Assembly (NCBI GenBank): GCA_013399875.1
Contig: VXAZ01002367.1
Location: 310,001-374,000 of the forward strand
Direction: 5' to 3'
DNA: 64,000 nucleotides
From: Gymnorhina tibicen
Taxonomy: Eukaryota > Chordata > Aves > Passeriformes > Artamidae
Position 1 is the stretch's first letter. Every line of letters starts with the position of its first letter. The position numbers were made by a program, and so were the translations under genes. Below, piece after piece: positions 42,300 to 57,100 of this stretch. Under the pieces are notes generated by a model, which saw nothing but the letters and a program-made list of their open reading frames with translations, searched no databases and was not told the origin of the DNA.

Positions 42300-45200
42300 C
42301 AGTTTGTACATGGAAAAAAGTGTGAGGCTTGCCCAGACACACCATGCAAAATCCTGCCTTATAGGTTTAAACACATAGATGCACACAGAACACACAGCAT
42401 AGCTGGTACCACATGGGAGAGATTATGAAGGAGCTCACAGCTGCATGTGTAAAGTTAGTAGTGTCAGGGAACCTCTGCAGGCCAGGATCACACTCCCAAA
42501 CCTTCACACCAGACAGCAACTCTGGGTAAGGCTTCTGGTACCCAGGCAGCTGTTATGCATCAGCAAATCCTGGCTACGCTGCCAACACCTCTAGGAACTG
42601 CTTTTGCTCATACAGGGTGAAGTCCGTTCAGCAAGGGATTGCAGCTCAAGAAGTTACAGCCTTTTGAAAAATCAAAATAAATCAGCTCAGCTTAAGCAAC
42701 ACCTCCTTTGCCACAGTCTGGCACTGCCCTACACAGCCCGTTACAGGGGTTCACCTGGAGGTCAGCAACTCCTTTAGAAGCACCAATTTCATCCTCTATG
42801 GACACGTAAACACAGCTTAAGGGTGGAAACCTCAACCAGCACAGCTGCCACAGGTCTCAGTCCCTTTCCTTGCACCTTTCAGCTTCCTGTGGTCCTTCAC
42901 TACCTTTGGCACTTGGCAGCTGTATGGGGATGCCAAAGCAGTGGTGCAAGAGACAACAGCAGTAAACCAAAGAGATTAATTCTCAGTCAGCTCAGGAGAC
43001 CAAACCCATTTTCTCTGTGGCCAAATGAGTGGCAGGACTACTGCTTTTAAAACCACATTCAAACACAGAAGTACAGTCATGTTTTCGGGTGCCAATGTTC
43101 TGATCTGCAAGGCTGATCTAAAACAGCCTTGAATATACCTTCAGACACTATAGCATTATATTGATGTGCTGTACAGAGAAATGCTCTCAGAAACAGGCTC
43201 ATTCTGCTCTCCATAAGGCTGCAAGTTCGAGAAAACATTAAGGAGCATTTACAAAAGACAAAGCACAGTTCTTTAATTTCGGTTTACCCTGCTACAGCTT
43301 CACCCTCGGGACCTTTCAGACCAAGATCAGGTAACAAGAAGTTAAAAATAAGAGCTTTAAGAAATAGGATTTTTTTTCCCCTCCTGATTTTACTGGAAGA
43401 CCATCAATATTGGATGAACTCCTTTAGATGTACTGTGCCCAGAGCCACTGAATACCAAATGCTAGAGTAGTTATGCTTCAAAGAGAATATTCTGTCTAAG
43501 CTGAGCTTTAGCAAGGCCAGTTCCCTATCACACTGCTGTCAAGAATCTTGCCAAAAAAACGCCTCTTGTCTATGAAGGCTCCGCTTCATTATTTTGTGAC
43601 AAATACTGCTACTCCACAAGCCAGTATTAATAAGGCAAAAGTACATGATAGCCTTAAACATCACAGGACAGTAACCATCATATAAAAAATAGTAATTTGG
43701 TGTTACCAGTGATAAGGGACATTTTTTCTCCATAATTTGTCATTCCTCTTAGAATTTGCATGCATGTGGCTGTGGACGGTCCAGCAGCATAGCTTAAAAA
43801 GAAAAAAATAAAATTATTTCTTGCTTCAGCTCTGTGTGGGCATCCACACCATAAGCTTGTGGAGAAGTAGAAGACTGCACACAGCACAGAAAACAATGCT
43901 GCCTCAATTCAGTAATTAGATCCAGAACCAGAATTAGAAAGGCAATTCTTATCAAGAGACCATTACAAGGCTTCCTACTTTACAAAACTGGGGGAGGGGG
44001 AGAAGCAGAAGGAATTTCAAAGTTTTCCCCTTTTCCTTGTAATCTGAGATTTCTAGCTTCTACTCTTATAAAACAAGCTTATGTGTGCATCAGTGCACTG
44101 TTGCTCTAGTAAATCAGCCTTAAAGGAAAATGTCTCCAAACAAAGAGCATCGAAGAGAAAACACAGCCCAGTCTCAGCAAGCACAAAGCATGTTCAGTCT
44201 GCCCGGGCCCACCAAGATGTTAAGGGCACTGAGAGAGAGATGTACTTCCCTGGATGGTTTTGTTCACCTCTACCTGAAACAGATTACTTTATTGATCCAC
44301 TTTAAGAATGTGGTCTTTAAACCATTATTTAAACCACAGAAATGAAGATTTCCTTTGTCTCTGCAATTTATCTCCAGTCCAGAGGACAGCTGAGTTACTG
44401 CAGCCCACCACACTGACCACCCGGGCAGGCACACTGTGGTGTTGTAAACCCTCTTCTGCAGCAATAGTCAGAGATTATCTCTACATGAAAATTCTGAGGT
44501 TATTTTCTAAAAACTTTAGTTGACCCAAACAGTTTCACTGTTCTTCCTGTAAATTCATGTCCTGCCATGCAAGAGCCTAGTGAGATGAATAATCAATTGT
44601 TTGCACCCTCCTTCCCATCCATCTCCCACTACAACACAACAGAACTGTCAAATAAGATTTATTGCCATAAAATTGTAAGAGCAATTCTAATCAATGCTTA
44701 CTATGAAAATTTTAAAAGTGAAATTCTGCTTTTCCCTTTTCTTTTGCAGGATGGTCCAGTGAACAGCATGTAAGAGCAGATGTCTGCAGAGCAAATCTTT
44801 GCGGCCAGCTCTGCCCAGGCCACCTGGGGGATCCCCAAAAAGTGACTGTTTCTACATCCTTAGATACCTGAAATAATGACACTGCCCTGAACATGCTCAG
44901 ATTTACTGCTTATTTGTTGGGCTTATTTTCTTTTTTCATTCTATTATTTCACTGATGCCCATAATGAACCAAACACAAGGCATGCAGAATGAATCAGAGA
45001 AATCCTTCTTCTTCCTCATCTCCCTTCATGCCTCCAAATCTCTAAATGGATGCCAGCAAAGATTTCTGTTCTGAGTGGTTGCTGGGAGGTTTTTGCTCAA
45101 ATAGAAGCTTGACACACCTGCACAAAAAGTTTATGATAACCCATGAACTAGCATTTTAGAGGTATTACAAGCTTGATTCAGTTGCTTCAGCTGGCCCTGC

Positions 45201-47115
45201 TGCTGTGGAACTGAATGACCTAGAAGACAGCTGTGAATTAATTGCATATGAGACATCCTGTATAAGACATCATCTAACTTGGAACAGCTTCCTAATGTGC
45301 CAGAAATCTAAACTCCAATTTTCTAGCAGTATTTTTAAATATCTACCAGTAGATAAACATACCCTTAAGTAGTCTTTTGTGTAAGGCTGAAAAACTAGCA
45401 ATAATTACACTAACAGAAATTTAATGCAACACTTCAACAAAGTTTTCCTAAGAACCTATCTCATGCTGGGATTGCCCAGAGCCTTAAACACACAATCCCC
45501 TCACTGGAACTACACATGCCACACTGGTGAGATGGAACACCACGGCCCACGAGGATGCAGCCAAAGGCACAGCTCTGGAAGTGCAGAGATTTCAGGGATG
45601 AAACTACAGCATCAGTGAAGACCAATCTTGAGACCTTTAGAAAAACCTATTCTGTGAATTTAACTTCTTGAATTTTCCAGAGTCTAAACTAAATGATCAG
45701 TTGTATTTCCCAGCTATGCCAGAATGTTTCCCATGAGGTCCCCATATGAGATAACCAGGAAGGGTAAAACATTTTCATGTTCTGGAGTTCCTTGTAAGCT
45801 GTTTCTATGAATTCATCTCCAGAACAAAAAGTCAATATGCAGTTGGTTTTCTGCCCACTGCACCCCTCATCACTCGTTTGATATTTACGTTATTTTTAAT
45901 TAAAAAGATGTATAGTCCCTTCGAGGGCACTAAAACAGAGCAACTGTTTAGAAAAATCAATATAGGCAGGGTTGTGGCTCCCCATAGGAAGTTTAATTCT
46001 TGACAGAAGATCTGCAGCAAACCAGACACGAGTATGAAGTGAACCCCAGAGCTTCAGCATGACCCATTCCAAGCACCCCAGAAAAACTGGGCTGAGCTGC
46101 ACCACTTCCAGCAGCCTCTGCTCCAGCCCTACAAGCTCTGCCATTGAAAAGCCCAGACTGAGCAAGAGAAGAAAATTTGGTGGTCATTATATACTAATAA
46201 AAGAGACTAAAACACCACTGTAAGAAGCTGGAAATGCAGAGGGAAATGTCGATTATAAACCTGCCTGGCCAGAACCTCCAGCTGGCAATGGAGAAAGTAA
46301 GGTAGAGGGAAGAGACAAGCAAACACCACTGACTTTTCCAGCCCTTTTATGTGGGAATGAAAATTTGGCTCGTTCAGGGGTACAGAAACGTAGCATTGCT
46401 ACAGCACCCACCCTCACTCCAAAATCAAGATATGCTTTGCACTTGTAGAACAAACTTAGAAATTTTAAAAATAACCTGATCACTAGAGATCAGATGTTCC
46501 AATATTTATCTTCTAGAACCCCTATCTTTAGCTATCCAGCATGATTCTGATGAGTTCCTGGGATTAACATAAGTAAAAATGTATCCAGAAACTATAATAC
46601 ATTTGTAAATAAGAGGAGTTACAATCTGACTCCATCAGCAATTTGTTCTCATGAGTGTAAGATGTTAGAAAGACCCTGATTTTTGTCTATCCACACACAT
46701 TGAAAGGAGTACCACTGCATTTATTTTGGTGTTTTTCTCATTCACCTAGACATTGATAAAAGCAAGTCTGACATAACTTCTGGGATAACACTGAATTTTA
46801 AATTCAGACACTTGGCATTGGCTCAAGAAATGAGTGAGGCCTGGAGAAAAACATTTAATTTGAAACCAAATGTCTCCCTTCTGGAATCAAAGTGATTCTA
46901 GCTGTGTTCCCCTGGCTTACTAATAACACAGTGGCCTATGCAAGTTTTCTCCCCCATATCTTTTTGTGTCTGAGCATGTTTTCGGACACCTGGATACAAA
47001 TTAAAATTGTCTTTATTTTAATGAATTGAAAGGTTGGAAGGAGTGTTCCGGTTTCATGTACCTGCCCTGGATGGAGGTAAGCTATTTATGCCTTGAAAAA
47101 TGATCAGTTAACAAT

Positions 47116-47132
47116 AAAAAAAAAAAAAAAAA
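47116..47132 (+). repeat. A homopolymer (17)
   Basis: Seventeen A residues between AACAAT and TACATGCC. No retrocopied gene is recognised next to it; simple repeat. Confidence 0.9.
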
Positions 47133-47771
47133 TACATGCCACAAATACAGTAGATGCAGCCTTCCAGGTACTGTCTACAATCAAGCACCAGCTTCTCAGC
47201 ACTAAAGATGAGTCTCTGAGATAATGCATCTATCCAAAAGCACAAAAAAATGCACAACAGGGCTGCATCATAATAGGCATTCTGATTCTACTGAACTGTT
47301 TTAAATGACATAGCGAAATTAAATTTCGTTGCAACTCACTTGATCAATCAAGTGGAAACAGCAATATTTTTAATGTTTGCAAAAGCCATCAGCAGACTGC
47401 AAGCGAAATGTCTTAGCATTTGTCTTGCCTACGCAAAGAGATTTTTGTTAAAACTGCAAATATAGGAAGCCTTTATATGAAATATCCAAAATATTTAGGA
47501 ATGAGACAGTACAAAACTTGTTTCTAGCAACTGCTGACCCCAAAAGGAAAGGCCTTCAAGAAATGCTAACTCCTCTGACAGACTACAGGAATACTAAAGA
47601 AACCAAGACATTTTTCTCTAGATACATAAAATGAAATAAACTGCCTCACTGAGAAATGTTCCCAGGGAACACATTAATGAGATGTAGCAGTGCATCCTGC
47701 TGCAGCCTTAATTACATGGGTCACAAGTGAAAAAGGATGACTGCCAGCACACAGCAAGTGCAGTAGCCTTG

Positions 47772-48108
47772 GAATCATAGAATCATAAAATCCTAAAACT
47801 CTTCAGGTTGGAAAAGGCCTCTTAAGATCATCGAATCCCGTTATTAACCCATGCCATGTTCACCACTAAACCATGGCCCTAAATGCCACATCATCCACAC
47901 TTTTTTTTGAACACTTCCAGAGTTGACAATTATACCACTTCCGCTGGCAGCCTGTTCCAATGCCTGACCACCCTTTGCAGTGAAGAAATTTTTCCTACAA
48001 TCCAATCTAAATCTTTCCCTGGGAAACTTGAGGCTGTTTCCTCTTGTTTTACTGCCTGCTATTTGGGAGAAGAGATGGACTCCCACCTTGCCACCTCCTG
48101 CTCATCCT
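47772..48108 (-). mobile_element. CR1 LINE, 3' end
   Basis: The plus strand reads as the reverse complement of a CR1 3' end. It starts with the tail repeat GAATCATAGAATCATA, then CAGGTTGGAAAAGGCCTCTT and AAGATCATCGAATCCCG, CCACTAAACCATGGCCCTAA, CAGCCTGTTCCAATGCCTGA, GTGAAGAAATTTTTCCTAC, CTTGAGGCTGTTTCCTCTTG and TTTGGGAGAAGAGATGGACT. The element therefore points to the minus strand, the same direction as MAGI1. It comes from a different CR1 group than the copy at 31.5 kb, judging by the different 3' sequence. It is truncated after the CACCTTGCCACCTCCTG motif; the right edge is approximate. The open frames at 47844-48086 and 47883-48131 fall within this decayed copy. Confidence 0.95.
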
Positions 48109-51100
48109 CTTCACAAGACATAAGTCATTAGTGAGAGGCAAGAGCACTGGCTGGATAATTGCATTGAATTTAAGTATTCAGGAGAGTAAAGTTGTGGGTT
48201 TGCTCTGTTAATTCTGCACCCTGCATGGTGAGTGTGGAGCCCTCTGTGCTAGACACCACCATCAACCTGGCAGGGCAAGGTCAGGAAAACCACCAGGACA
48301 TCGTTCCTCTCATACCAGTGGCTGAGAGAAATTAAGGCTCAAGGAACTAAGTCACACTTGCACAGTGCCACATCCATATGCTTTATATATTAATGCATGA
48401 TGAAAGTAATAAAAATAAGGTATAATTAAACCAGGGGAGAGTCCAGTAAAAGCTTTTAAGGCAAAATGAACTTGTACTGTTTCTTGCCAAACCAAACTCT
48501 TGAGGTTCATCCATTTTTTTTCCCCTTCAAGCTGCCCTTCCTTTCACCTTGCCTTTTACGAGGCCCCATTTAGAAAGGTGATCCCTGAACTCACAGACTT
48601 GGTCTTTCATAAAGCCTAGAGAGAGAGCGGTTCACTCGAGTACAGGCCATCAATTCTGGAAAGAGACCTCTGTGTCTGGATTCAAAAGGGAAGCTGCTGA
48701 AGATCTTTCCAAAAACAACACACTTTAAAATGTGTGCTTAATGTGTGGATTAAAGGGAGCTGGCCTGAGTTGCCAGCTCAAGGGGAAAATAAGAGCTCTG
48801 ACTTAGCAGTTTAGAGCATGTTAATGTTAAAGCCAAGAGGAAATCTTGCACTTGCATTCGTAGCCAGGACATAAGCAAAGGCATGGTTTCTGCTTTTTCA
48901 CTTGTGGTTAGCAGGCTTGGGGGACTAAAATAGCCAGCTAAGATGTTACTTTACACAGCTGGTCTCCAGCACTCCTGCTGCTCCATTGTTTGGGTGGCTT
49001 CAGGCTGACGCCACACAAAAAAAGTAAGACCAATCCTCAGTAAATAATTTAAACATGCAGCCATCAAAGTGGTTGTATGCCTCCCCAGAGGGAAACTGAC
49101 TACAAGTAGAGAAAAACCTTACTAACCAAGAGCTACTTGAAATTTCTTGAAGACTTTAATCTGGTCAGCAAACTGGGAAACACAGCCTGGTGCGCATTTC
49201 GTTTACATCTGCGCCTGCTTTTATTGCAGAAAACCAAGTAGATTCAATGTTGACATTTAGAGATAACACAGAAGATTTGCCCTTTTGAATTTTCTAAAAG
49301 TCATGGATAGGTCATTTTGGCTTAGCAGTCTGTGCCTAGGAGTTCTGCTTAAATTGCAAGCAACTGGGATGTGTTATACCCAAAAGATGGAAGAACCCTG
49401 AAGTGACATTCAGAGATCCGAACCCGAGACTATGCAAATTATCCGAACCCCTTAAACTGGCACATCCTGACATACTGGATCACATACTCCTAATCATTTA
49501 CATTCCTCCTGAACCCCTGATTTGAGTGGCACTACAGCTAATTTACTCATGTTTGAGTAAGAGGCAAACAGTGGTTTTGCAAGGAATTCTTCACTTTCAA
49601 GTTTCAGCCATTCACTCCTAGGATACAGCACGGTCACAATTTCCTTAAAGTCATTCTATGATAATCACGAGACTGGCAGAGCTCACAAAAGAGCCTGAAC
49701 CACAAGTCACGAAGAGAAAAGCTACTCCAAATATGTTTGAATTTTTAAGGTTTTTTTAATATGTGATTTCAGACTGCAGACACAGAATATACCCAGGTAA
49801 TTACAGAACTCAACAAAAGTGACACCTGTGATCCCAGCCCATGAGACTGTAAGTCAAGACAGTCACATCTCCACCCAACCATTTGAGAAACATCATGCTG
49901 AAGGCCACCATCAGTGTCAAATCCAGTCTCCTGAAATTGCAGGTACCCATGAATTAAGGCATTTAATCTGCAAAGGCCCACAAAATATATTCTCTCTCCA
50001 CTATTACTCACCACAGCAAAACCTCTAACAAATATAATGCATTTAATAGCACAGGGCTGGCCACAAACTGTTTAATGTGCCAGATGAAAAACATGGAAAG
50101 GTCAAAGGCAGCGTCAGGGTTCCTACAATTTTGGGGAAGCTGAGTTGGTTAAACAACAAAATTGATTTTAAAGCTCCTAGAAAAACAGGCTCTCACCACC
50201 TGCTACAGCAACATGCATGGTCTCAATTCAGAAAGAAAATCAAGAACTAAAACAAGTTCTCCTTGAACCTTAAAATATGCAAACTTAAACTTGTAGGTAA
50301 TTCATCACAGCCTTTTGAAAATCAAGTATTTTTTATCATTTAATGCACACTCCTTTTCATGCATCTGACTTACCAAAAAGTCTTACAGAGATCTTTTCCC
50401 CATTTCTCTTGCACAGCACGTACAAAGCCCTGGTTTAGCTACAGGCAGGTGAACTCTACCTCAGAGTGCCAAAAGCTGCACCAAACACCAACTGCTGTGG
50501 TATCTTCTGTTACATAAATATATAACAAAGAAAGGCCAAACAACCAAAACATAACCAGAACTTCTGGCTTCTAGTCGCCAGTTTGGATACCTGATCATAA
50601 CTCCAGACATATGAGCTCTCTTTTCTTTACTACCAAATGCCTGAATTTGTTGGACTCCTTTGGCATTTTTAATTTTAAATTTTTATTGACTTTGGTGTTC
50701 CTTGCCAAGACCGAAAAAGAAGACTTTTTGCTGAAGATTAGGATTTGAGATTGGCATGCATTTCTTAGGCTTATTTGACAGGCTAGAGCCAAACTGATAT
50801 CAGTCTTCTGGGAAACATGGACCTCTGGGGAGGATGAATGCTGTAAATCTGAAAAGATTTGTCCAACTATAAATACTATATTTTGAGAGTCAAGACCATC
50901 ATTAACTTGGCAAAACTCTAAATGCACATTGTAGCACCTGAAAATTGTATCATATCACTAATAAAAGTGAGAATGATTTTGATCTGCAAACACATGAGGC
51001 AACAATTCTGAAAAGAAAGCCACATTTAAGTTTCTAAGTGATGATCCCTTTAAAGTAAAAGGCAGTCATTTAAAATTAAGGCTGAAATATAGTTCAGTAA

Positions 51101-54100
51101 CCAGAGTGTCAGGATTCTGATTCTGCAGGGACAACATTGATGATGTTTTTATTAAGCCCTCTACTAATCCTCACATCTCAAGTCTCAGACTGCCTAATTT
51201 TTTTGCAGAAGGGTGATGTATTTCAACAAGGGAAGTCATACATCGATTTTAGATACTGGTAGGGCTACGTAGCTCCAATTTTTGTTGAAATCAGGTTATA
51301 TTTTTGCTGACTTATATTCAGTTATTTTAGTGAGGTTTCTTACCACACCCCAAGAAACAGAAACCGGATTTTGCCAAGTTAAGCATATTTTTCTTTTTTT
51401 TATTGTTGCTGAAAAAGCAATGAAGTTACAAAGTTGCTATTAGAAATTTGGCAGCTACGATCCTTGTCAGCTTTTCTTGGCTGCAATATATTTAGCATTG
51501 CTTAAACAGCTTGCAAGAACCTGTGTAAGTCCAGAAAACAACTGCTCTGAGTACGCTGATTTTCCACAATGACAGTGAAGGTTTCATGCCCATTAAATCA
51601 ATTTAACCAAGTCACTTCCCTGAAATGTGACTTAACTCTACAGAGGAAAAATAGCCTTAGATATTCTGTATTAAACACAGTGGGAGATTCTATTTAATCT
51701 TCTCTGGTCATCCTTTGATATAAAGATCACTTGTTGAAGACTCATAGTTGTCAATGCCCAAATATCCCCCCATACAGAAGAGCTGCTTTGAGGACCAAAA
51801 ATCATCTGACTAGGCTGATCATCTTTCATGGAAAAAATATTCACACTGAGAATAAGGAGAAAAGGTACATCCACAGTAAAGCAACTAAAAAAAGAAAAAG
51901 AAGGCCCAGCAATCTCTTTGGCTACTTTCTTCTCATCTGTTGTTCAACCCTGAGACTCCAGTGTACCTCCTGTGCACACTCGGGCACAGAGAGCTGACAA
52001 AAGGCTGATTTTCCTCCTGTTTGATCCTTCAGAAAACTGAACACCAAGAAGCATTAACACACACTGCAATTTCTGTGAACAAGGTTTGTCATCCCTGTTT
52101 CCCCTCTAGCAGTCAAAAGAGGCAACAATCTGTCTTTCCAACAACAGCTTTCCAGATCCTACTACATGTATTTTTACCTCAGAAACAAAGAATCAACATC
52201 AGACATGAATCTTTAAATACAACCCCTGCAGAAGTGATGCAGGCTCAAGCCTTCCCACTGTACCACCTGTGGCTGCACATCAAGCACATTTTGGGAGAAA
52301 AACACAACATCTGCTGTAGAAGGCAAGAGTCTGAAAGTGAGCTTAGCAATATGAGGGAAGAATCACTTCAGGGGCTGGTGAGATCCTCAGTGAGGCAGTC
52401 TCTCAAATAGGGAGACTCATGTTGGTGTCTGGTTGCTGATCAAGGAATGATGAGAGATGTAGGAAGGAGAGAGAAAAACTGGGAAAAGCTAGAACATCCC
52501 CAATGATGAACTGGGGATGCAGTTTTACTAGAGGCCTAGGGAAGTTTGGGGAAAGACCACCATGATCCACATCTCTCTCCCACAAGCTGCACCAGTAAAG
52601 CATCCCTCTGAACATCCCTTCCTTTTCTTCTTCAAAACAAAACCCAAAAGAACTCAAATAAACCAACAAAAACTTTGATACACAGCTAAATTTCAAGCAA
52701 ATAGTGTGGTTTCAGAGCTCCAGATGGTGAAGTGCATTTTTGGACTTTGCCCCCTCAGAAGGGCTGGCAGATCCCCCTCTCCATCTGACAGACTTTGCTC
52801 AAGATAAGGGGGACAAGTTGATTGAAATAAAGCGCAAAGGAAGAAGCAGTTCTGAGAAACAAACCTGTAGCACTCCTTCATCAGCAGCTTTTACACAAAA
52901 CAGGCCTGGATCAATCCATGCTGATAAGCTGTAGATTGTGGGCATTAAATTCAGCTGTATCTCATAGCAGTCACAAAAGATTACGGTGCAAAGTCAACAG
53001 TATTGACAATTACTGCAGTGTCTGAATTCCAAGACCTCTGCTGTGTAATTTGGAGGTTACACTGCTGCAGAGGAGGCCCAATGGGTTCAAAAGAGAATTT
53101 TACATATAGTTTTAACAAATCCAAATTTCAAGCCTGACAACTATTTCTCGTACCAGAAAATAAAATTGAATCAGTGCAAAACTTGAATGAGTTCATAAAA
53201 AATAATGCTTCTCTGACCTGGCATTTAAATCCACAATGTTAGTTAGATGTATCACTTTAAACTACTGTCAGGAGAATCCATGTTCAATTTTACTGTGTAT
53301 TATAATTTTTCTTGCAGCTTTACCCATATCATGCAAAAATCCCCTAAAAACTCCAGAAGTGAGTCTAGTTCATTTACTGTAAATACATCACATTTGCCTT
53401 GGTTTGTCCCCTCTCAATCTTTCAGGTTTATTGCCACCTTTAGACCACCCCATCAGAACAGCTTGTTGGAAGCTGCTCTTCAGGAATCCGTGATTTCTGT
53501 GCCCACTACTGCCTTATTGGCAGGACTTGCACTTGGCTGTGACCACTGTGACTTCTATGGGTTACTCAAGTCCTCGTTTAATGCAATATCGCCCTCTTAT
53601 TTCTCTTTCCCTCTCCACTTTTGCACAGGCACCAAAGCTGCAGTCATCACCATGGAAACTAGCTGGAGAATTAAAAAAATAATAAAAGCCTACAGAGTCA
53701 TGCAAAGCTTGTGCACTGCCACCCACTGGGTACTGGCGTTAGGGAGCCTCCACGTAACAAAGCAACCCCGCTCAGTGTAAGCAAAGATCCTCTCGCTGCA
53801 GTGCCTGCATTCAGACCCAAGTATGTGCATTTTTGGCACCAATTAGTCTCTCCTCACAGGGCAGGATTTGCTCATAGTGCCCAAATCGCCCCAGTGAAAC
53901 TCAAGGTTAATAGACTCAGACTCCCTGTCCTATCTCAACATAGGAATCTCTTGTTTTCATGTAAGTTTAATCAGCAATGTGCTCATGCATGACACATTGC
54001 TCCATCCTCTGCAGTGGCTTATTCCCAGAGTGCAGGCATGTGCATCCTGGGAAAACACACCCTTGCAATTCCAGAGGGAGCTGCAGGCTGGGGTTCATCA

Positions 54101-57100
54101 GGGATCAGGCCATGAACTTGTAGCTTCTTTCTATGAGGTATGAAATGCCCAAGAAGATTTGGGATTCTGGGGAGCTTGTCTTTGTTGATCCATAATGCTT
54201 TTTGTTACTGGCCAATAGTAACTAATAGCAGGTTTTACTTTAGGAAGATCTCCATGGTGATCTGAGCCTGCTGACATCAGCCGGTTTTTTTTGGTGTGGA
54301 TTTAAGAACAAAAACCATAGTCTAATTAAACGGAAAAAGACCTCAAAAAATTGGACAAAGGAGGAAGAACTCCTGTATATGCTGCAGTTTAGTTCAGTCT
54401 TCCAAAAAGAAGCAAAACACTCTAAAGAAATCTCTCTGATGTAGTTTATGTCATTAAAATAATTTAGAAAAACCTTGACTACTTTTTCAGTAAATGATAG
54501 AGCATGCCATAAAGAATATTAGTTGATGGGGGTAAAAGCAAAAATAAAATGAGAAAAAAAGAAAATAAAATCCCTAAATCCTAAAGGATCATAGTAATTT
54601 TTACAGGAGTTTAAGACAGATTTTTCAGACGTGCTGAAGTATTACATATGAGCTCTCTAGCACAAGTCTTTAAAATGAGAAAGGGGAAAAAAGGGAAATG
54701 TATTCAGACCTGATTTGTTTTTTTTCTAAATGTTCCTACAACCGACATTTCAAAATACTTTTTTAATCAAGTGATTTTTACAAATTTGGAAGGGTATTTT
54801 TTGATTTCATCTCACACTGCTGAAAACAATTGGATCTTTTTCCCCTGCATGACTCTTTTTTCCCTTGTTTCCTCTAATAGGTTTTATGAATACATCCACA
54901 CACTTATTTCAAACTGACAGTCCAGAAATGAGTTAGATTTTGTATTTTAATCAGGCACAAGCCATGCAAGAAAATAATTTAAAGTAGCGGGTAATCACAC
55001 TAACGAAATATTTATGGAAACTGATTAGACCAAACCACTTATTTTTATCTCAGGATATTTGTATTTTACACGACTACTCAAAAAAGAAAGCAAAATTAAG
55101 AGTTATACAAAGTTATAGCTCACTCCTTTTACAAATCAGAGCACAGGTATGATTTCCAGAAGGCTGAGCAAGTGCAAGCCAATGTTTGCAGTTCAGAGCC
55201 CAGCATGCTTTGGCTCCTCTGGCCAGCTTGTGAACTACCTTACTGAAGAGGAGACAAGAAAAAAGGACTGGTACAGATCTCCCAGGAACAGCAGTGGAAA
55301 GTCACCCCCCCCAACACAAGGTTTGCTCTCAACACTACTGAATGAAATTAAGCCATCATTTTGTCTGAGAGCATTAAGCTCAGAGTGAGCAAGACAGACA
55401 AATGGTTCTCTATTGACACTTCTGTAATGGTGCCTTCCCATTACTTCTAGTCATGAGTTACCTAGATTGCCAAGCCATTGACCTCCCCAAGTATTCAAAA
55501 ATGTATTGGCAGAGTAGAAAATTGGCCTGTGTGAGAGTGACTGCATTTTGTGTCAGAAGGCAGATCTTCAGGATGCCGAATGTTAGATTTCATTTTGATT
55601 GTTGTAACCCCCCACTTCTGTAAAAGCATCAGCATTGCAGGAAGAAGTTTCAGATCTTTATAGGGCTACATGTTTATATATAGTGTGAATTTTTATATAG
55701 ATGCTAAAAATGGAAAGCAATTCCCAAATGGATGAACAAATAGTTATCTAGAAACACAATATACAGAGGCTGGAGCGGAGTCCTATTTAATTCATTCTGG
55801 ACCTAAGGCACAATTTATGTGACAAGCTGCAGTGAAGAAAATCAGTTTTCATGCCAAATACAGTCCCTGTGTTGGTACCAAGGCCAAAAGAGCAAGAGCA
55901 AATGTAGACCTTGCAGTTCTTCCCTTGGGGGCCTTCCACAACAGCCTGCAGACAGCAGATGGGGAAACACCACTGCGCCCAGGCACAGTTTGTGCCCTCC
56001 AGCAACCCAAACAACTCAGGTGCTGCTGGTTGCACTACCAGGCTAATCCTCCCTGTACGCATCATCCTCTGCGAGGACGCCTGTCTGGCTTTGTCCCCTG
56101 GTGTCCTTCTGCCCTGCCCCCCAGTAAGGGTTGCCTTGGACTATAGAGAAATTTGCCCAGACACCGCCTCAGGATTCCTGAACTGTCTAAAAGACCACAT
56201 ACTTGACAGCATCTACAGGGTTTCTTCTGAAAGCAAGACATAACAACTCATTGGAGTGGACAGGCACAAAATACATATTTGGAGGGTAGGACAGATTATT
56301 AACAAGAAGGGGGAGAGCTCAAAAATACCAAATGGCCTTGCATGGAATCAGCAAAACAAAGGGTCTGTGATTTCTGCCACCTCGATATAGAGAAAAGAAA
56401 TTGCCTTCTAAAGATCTCTGGGTAGAAAACTTCAGGCAGAAGGAAAGATGATTAGTTTGCATATTTGCAAGCTTTCCACTAAACAACAGTTGATGACAGC
56501 ATTAGAGATGGGAAGGTGCAAGGAATTAAGGGATAAGAAGCACAGCAAAAGTCACAGGATAAACTGCACAGAAGACAGAAAACTTAGAGGCAGAGGCAAG
56601 AATGCCAGCTTTTCCATCTCACATTGTAATGGCTAGCTCTCCAAGGAAACATTGCATATGTGTGCGTGTTTTTCTGAGTATTTCCTTAGCTGACATGGGG
56701 AACAAAGGTAAGTGCCCATCTGAGCATCCTCTTCACTGCTGAGAGGCTGAGAGTCATTACAGCTTCCCTCTTTAAGTATTGTGCAAATGCATTAGGATGA
56801 AAATAATTGTAAGATATATAGTAATTCTAGAAAAGTACAAGCAGTTAAAATTACACACAGAAATTAGAGCAGCCCCTCAATTCTATAGACTGGAGTGGTT
56901 CTGGTAGTATTTCCCAGAAATGTTGCTGAAACTAATAACATGACCAAAAGCTGAAATTAACTTTACATGCTACTGCCACATAGAAGCTATATTTCTAATT
57001 CAAATCAAATATTCTAATATATTTCTAATATCAAATGAAAAATGCATTCCAAAATAGGGAACAAAATGAATAATGAAGATATGGAAATCAAAGGATCCGA

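Larger units (their letters stand above)
32105..47771 (-). other. MAGI1: MAGI1 upstream intron, unique sequence block
   Basis: About 15.7 kb with no recognised gene. Open frames stay at or below 120 codons and carry no familiar motif. Structure seen: a 13-bp hairpin with an E-box at 33309-33347, AT-rich tract near 37297-37345, a cryptic MAGI1-sense exon candidate at 38840-38980, G-rich runs at 41844-41855 and near 43991-44001, an 18-bp palindrome at 42282-42299, and a 17-base A-run at 47116-47132. The 39.9-40.6 kb part is somewhat more GC-rich but shows no CpG cluster and no recognisable exon. Confidence 0.7.

Noticed and set aside
53247..53780. Open frame of 177 codons, plus strand
   Set aside because: No recognisable domain, composition follows the local DNA, and there is no supporting gene context. 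Within chance expectation.
56690..56712. AAAG|GTAAGT donor-like site, plus strand
   Set aside because: No acceptor with an open exon-like segment before it; single donor matches of this strength occur by chance several times in 64 kb.
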